Assembly: GCA_002408725.1 (NCBI GenBank)
Contig: DHTR01000022.1
Coordinates: 1 to 6,290 of the forward strand
From: Pelotomaculum sp. UBA5255
GTDB lineage: Bacteria > Bacillota > Desulfotomaculia > Desulfotomaculales > Pelotomaculaceae
Direction of reading: 5' to 3'
DNA length: 6,290 nucleotides
Made by a program: the position numbers and the translations under genes. The notes beneath the pieces were generated by a model. That model had not been told where the DNA came from, searched no databases, and saw only the letters and a program-made list of their open reading frames with translations. This document shows, one piece after another, positions 5,232 through 6,290 of this stretch (its first letter is position 1; every line of letters starts with the position of its first letter).

Positions 5232-6278
5232 TTATTCTCTACTAACATTTTCCCAGTCAGCCTTCACCAGTTCCAGGAGCCTTTTTGCTCTCGCAGTATA
5301 GAGCTTGATTCCTGCCCAGTTGGGCTGCCCGACAACTTTTTGCATCAACATGCCGTCTTCATCGAACCAGCGGGGCAATATTCCACCCAGGAAGTAGCCG
5401 CGTTGGCGCAGAGCGTCCACCACCCTGCCGCTCCAGGGCCAGGAAAGCTTAAGCCAAACCTGGACAACGACCATCCCTTTTTCCAGAGCCGCTTTCTCAT
5501 GCCCGTCAAAAGCCCTTTCGAAGTCAGCCCCGGCCTCTGTGACGGCTATCCGGTCTACCCGGGCAAAATCAAAAATTTGCACATTTAGCTCAGTTGTTTT
5601 ATTATCAGCCAGGTCTTTGACGGACAGGTTAATATCGCGCGAGTCGTCCAGGTTGCTATAGATGAAACGCATAGTCTCCCCGTAGACCGGCGGCAAATAG
5701 ACGGTGTGCGGCTTGGGCTGCAGCGTTTTAAAGTCCAGTAAGGTGGCAACCTGGCCCGTGGCGCTTTGCTCCTTTTGGTAAGCCTGGACGGGCATAAGAT
5801 CGACCTCTATAGCCTGGGTTATGCAGCCGAAAAAGGCCGATGCCTTTTGGGTAATCCGGTGGTTGCAGACGGGCTCCCCGTAAATAAGCTCTACACCAAA
5901 TTCCTTTGCCGCCACATCTATCCCGTGGGCGATCAATTTTACAAAGATGCCGCCCCTGTGGCGATATTCCGGCAGTACCAGACCGGCGCCCAGTTCATAT
6001 ATCCCGGTATAGGGTGCGCTGTTGTACAGGGCGTTATGGCCGACGATGTCCCCTTTGGGGGTCCGGGCTACGCTTGAAATAGTCCGGCCGGCGGCGTTTT
6101 CTTCGATAAGACGTTCCGGTATGAGAAATGTTTTGATGGGGTAGCCGTTGCCGTAGACCACCCGGAAGAGGTGAGCAACCCCCCCGGCGTCTTCGGGACG
6201 GAAGAGGTCCACTGCAAAGCTCTGCTCCGGCTCAACGTAATACTCATTCTCTTTTAGACCAACAGCTTTTTTATCCAT
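5232..6278 (-). CDS. GNAT-family N-acetyltransferase, two-domain, possibly 5'-extended beyond the window
   Basis: This protein of at least 348 residues has a GNAT-type N-terminal half (about 21-165). FRPEDAGGVAHLFRVVYG forms the first strand and helix. ELGAGLVLPEYRHRGGIF carries the acetyl-CoA pyrophosphate loop (R106-H-R-G109-G110), which departs from the usual R-x-x-G-x-G/A because I111 follows. ELIYGEPVCNHRITQKASAFFG resembles the last GNAT elements. The second half (170-348) is less clear: VVVQVWLKLSWPWSGRVVDALRQRGYFLGG has the feel of a degenerate second acetyltransferase fold, ending in a helix. The substrate is unknown. ATG at 6276-6278 was chosen, but no ribosome site is visible in the 12 bases left of window and the frame stays open to the edge, so the true start may lie outside. 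It is more GC-rich than the left-hand genes. It lies upstream of the sensor operon on the same strand, and no terminator is visible between them. Confidence 0.75.
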   Translation of the reverse strand: MDKKAVGLKENEYYVEPEQSFAVDLFRPEDAGGVAHLFRVVYGNGYPIKTFLIPERLIEENAAGRTISSVARTPKGDIVGHNALYNSAPYTGIYELGAGLVLPEYRHRGGIFVKLIAHGIDVAAKEFGVELIYGEPVCNHRITQKASAFFGCITQAIEVDLMPVQAYQKEQSATGQVATLLDFKTLQPKPHTVYLPPVYGETMRFIYSNLDDSRDINLSVKDLADNKTTELNVQIFDFARVDRIAVTEAGADFERAFDGHEKAALEKGMVVVQVWLKLSWPWSGRVVDALRQRGYFLGGILPRWFDEDGMLMQKVVGQPNWAGIKLYTARAKRLLELVKADWENVSRE

Positions 6279-6290
6279 CAGATTAGAGAT

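Noticed and set aside
5178..6077. Plus-strand open frames of 136 and 103 codons opposite the acetyltransferase gene
   Set aside because: They mirror a well-formed GNAT coding frame and read as low-sense cysteine/proline-rich peptides. No independent support.
1..6290. Search by eye for tRNA/rRNA genes, insertion-sequence ends, CRISPR repeats and attachment sites
   Set aside because: Nothing with the required structure was seen on either strand; no transposase or integrase fragment is present.

Overview
The window looks like chromosomal DNA from a spore-forming, anaerobic Firmicute, most like the Peptococcaceae/Desulfotomaculum-Pelotomaculum group. This is inferred from gene content (LytS-type sensor fused to a SpoIIE phosphatase, DUF4179 protein, bacterial PH protein), strong AAGGAGG-type ribosome sites, TTG/GTG starts and mixed base composition. 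No marker gene settles the genus.

Left part, + strand (67-954): two tightly spaced, AT-rich genes. One encodes a membrane-anchored bacterial PH-domain protein. The other encodes a small four-helix membrane protein with two CxxC pairs, resembling the VKOR/DsbB disulfide-forming enzymes. A perfect hairpin follows (987-1003).

Middle, + strand (1047-1704): the remains of a LytTR-type transcription regulator. A ribosome site and start codon at 1047 open a 29-residue reading frame that stops. The LytTR DNA-binding domain then appears in another frame with no start codon ahead of its first strand. A doubtful 30-codon ORF follows, then an imperfect hairpin (1723-1759) in the convergent gap.

Right part, - strand (6278 to 1869): a GNAT-type acetyltransferase, a 121-base gap holding a sigma-B-like promoter and a strong ribosome site, then three genes in a row. 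These are (1) a LytS-type membrane sensor fused to a SpoIIE/RsbU PP2C phosphatase and a C-terminal RsbW-like kinase domain, (2) a single-domain STAS anti-sigma antagonist, and (3) a membrane-anchored DUF4179/DUF5643 protein of the kind usually found as an ECF anti-sigma factor or surface sensor.

The first two genes form a compact partner-switching module: the kinase domain should phosphorylate the STAS serine, the phosphatase domain should remove it, and the membrane domain should supply the signal. No sigma factor gene is in the window. The most striking details are that the sensor gene appears to start at an AUA codon placed correctly behind a Shine-Dalgarno sequence, and that its promoter resembles those read by the sigma-B class such a module controls.
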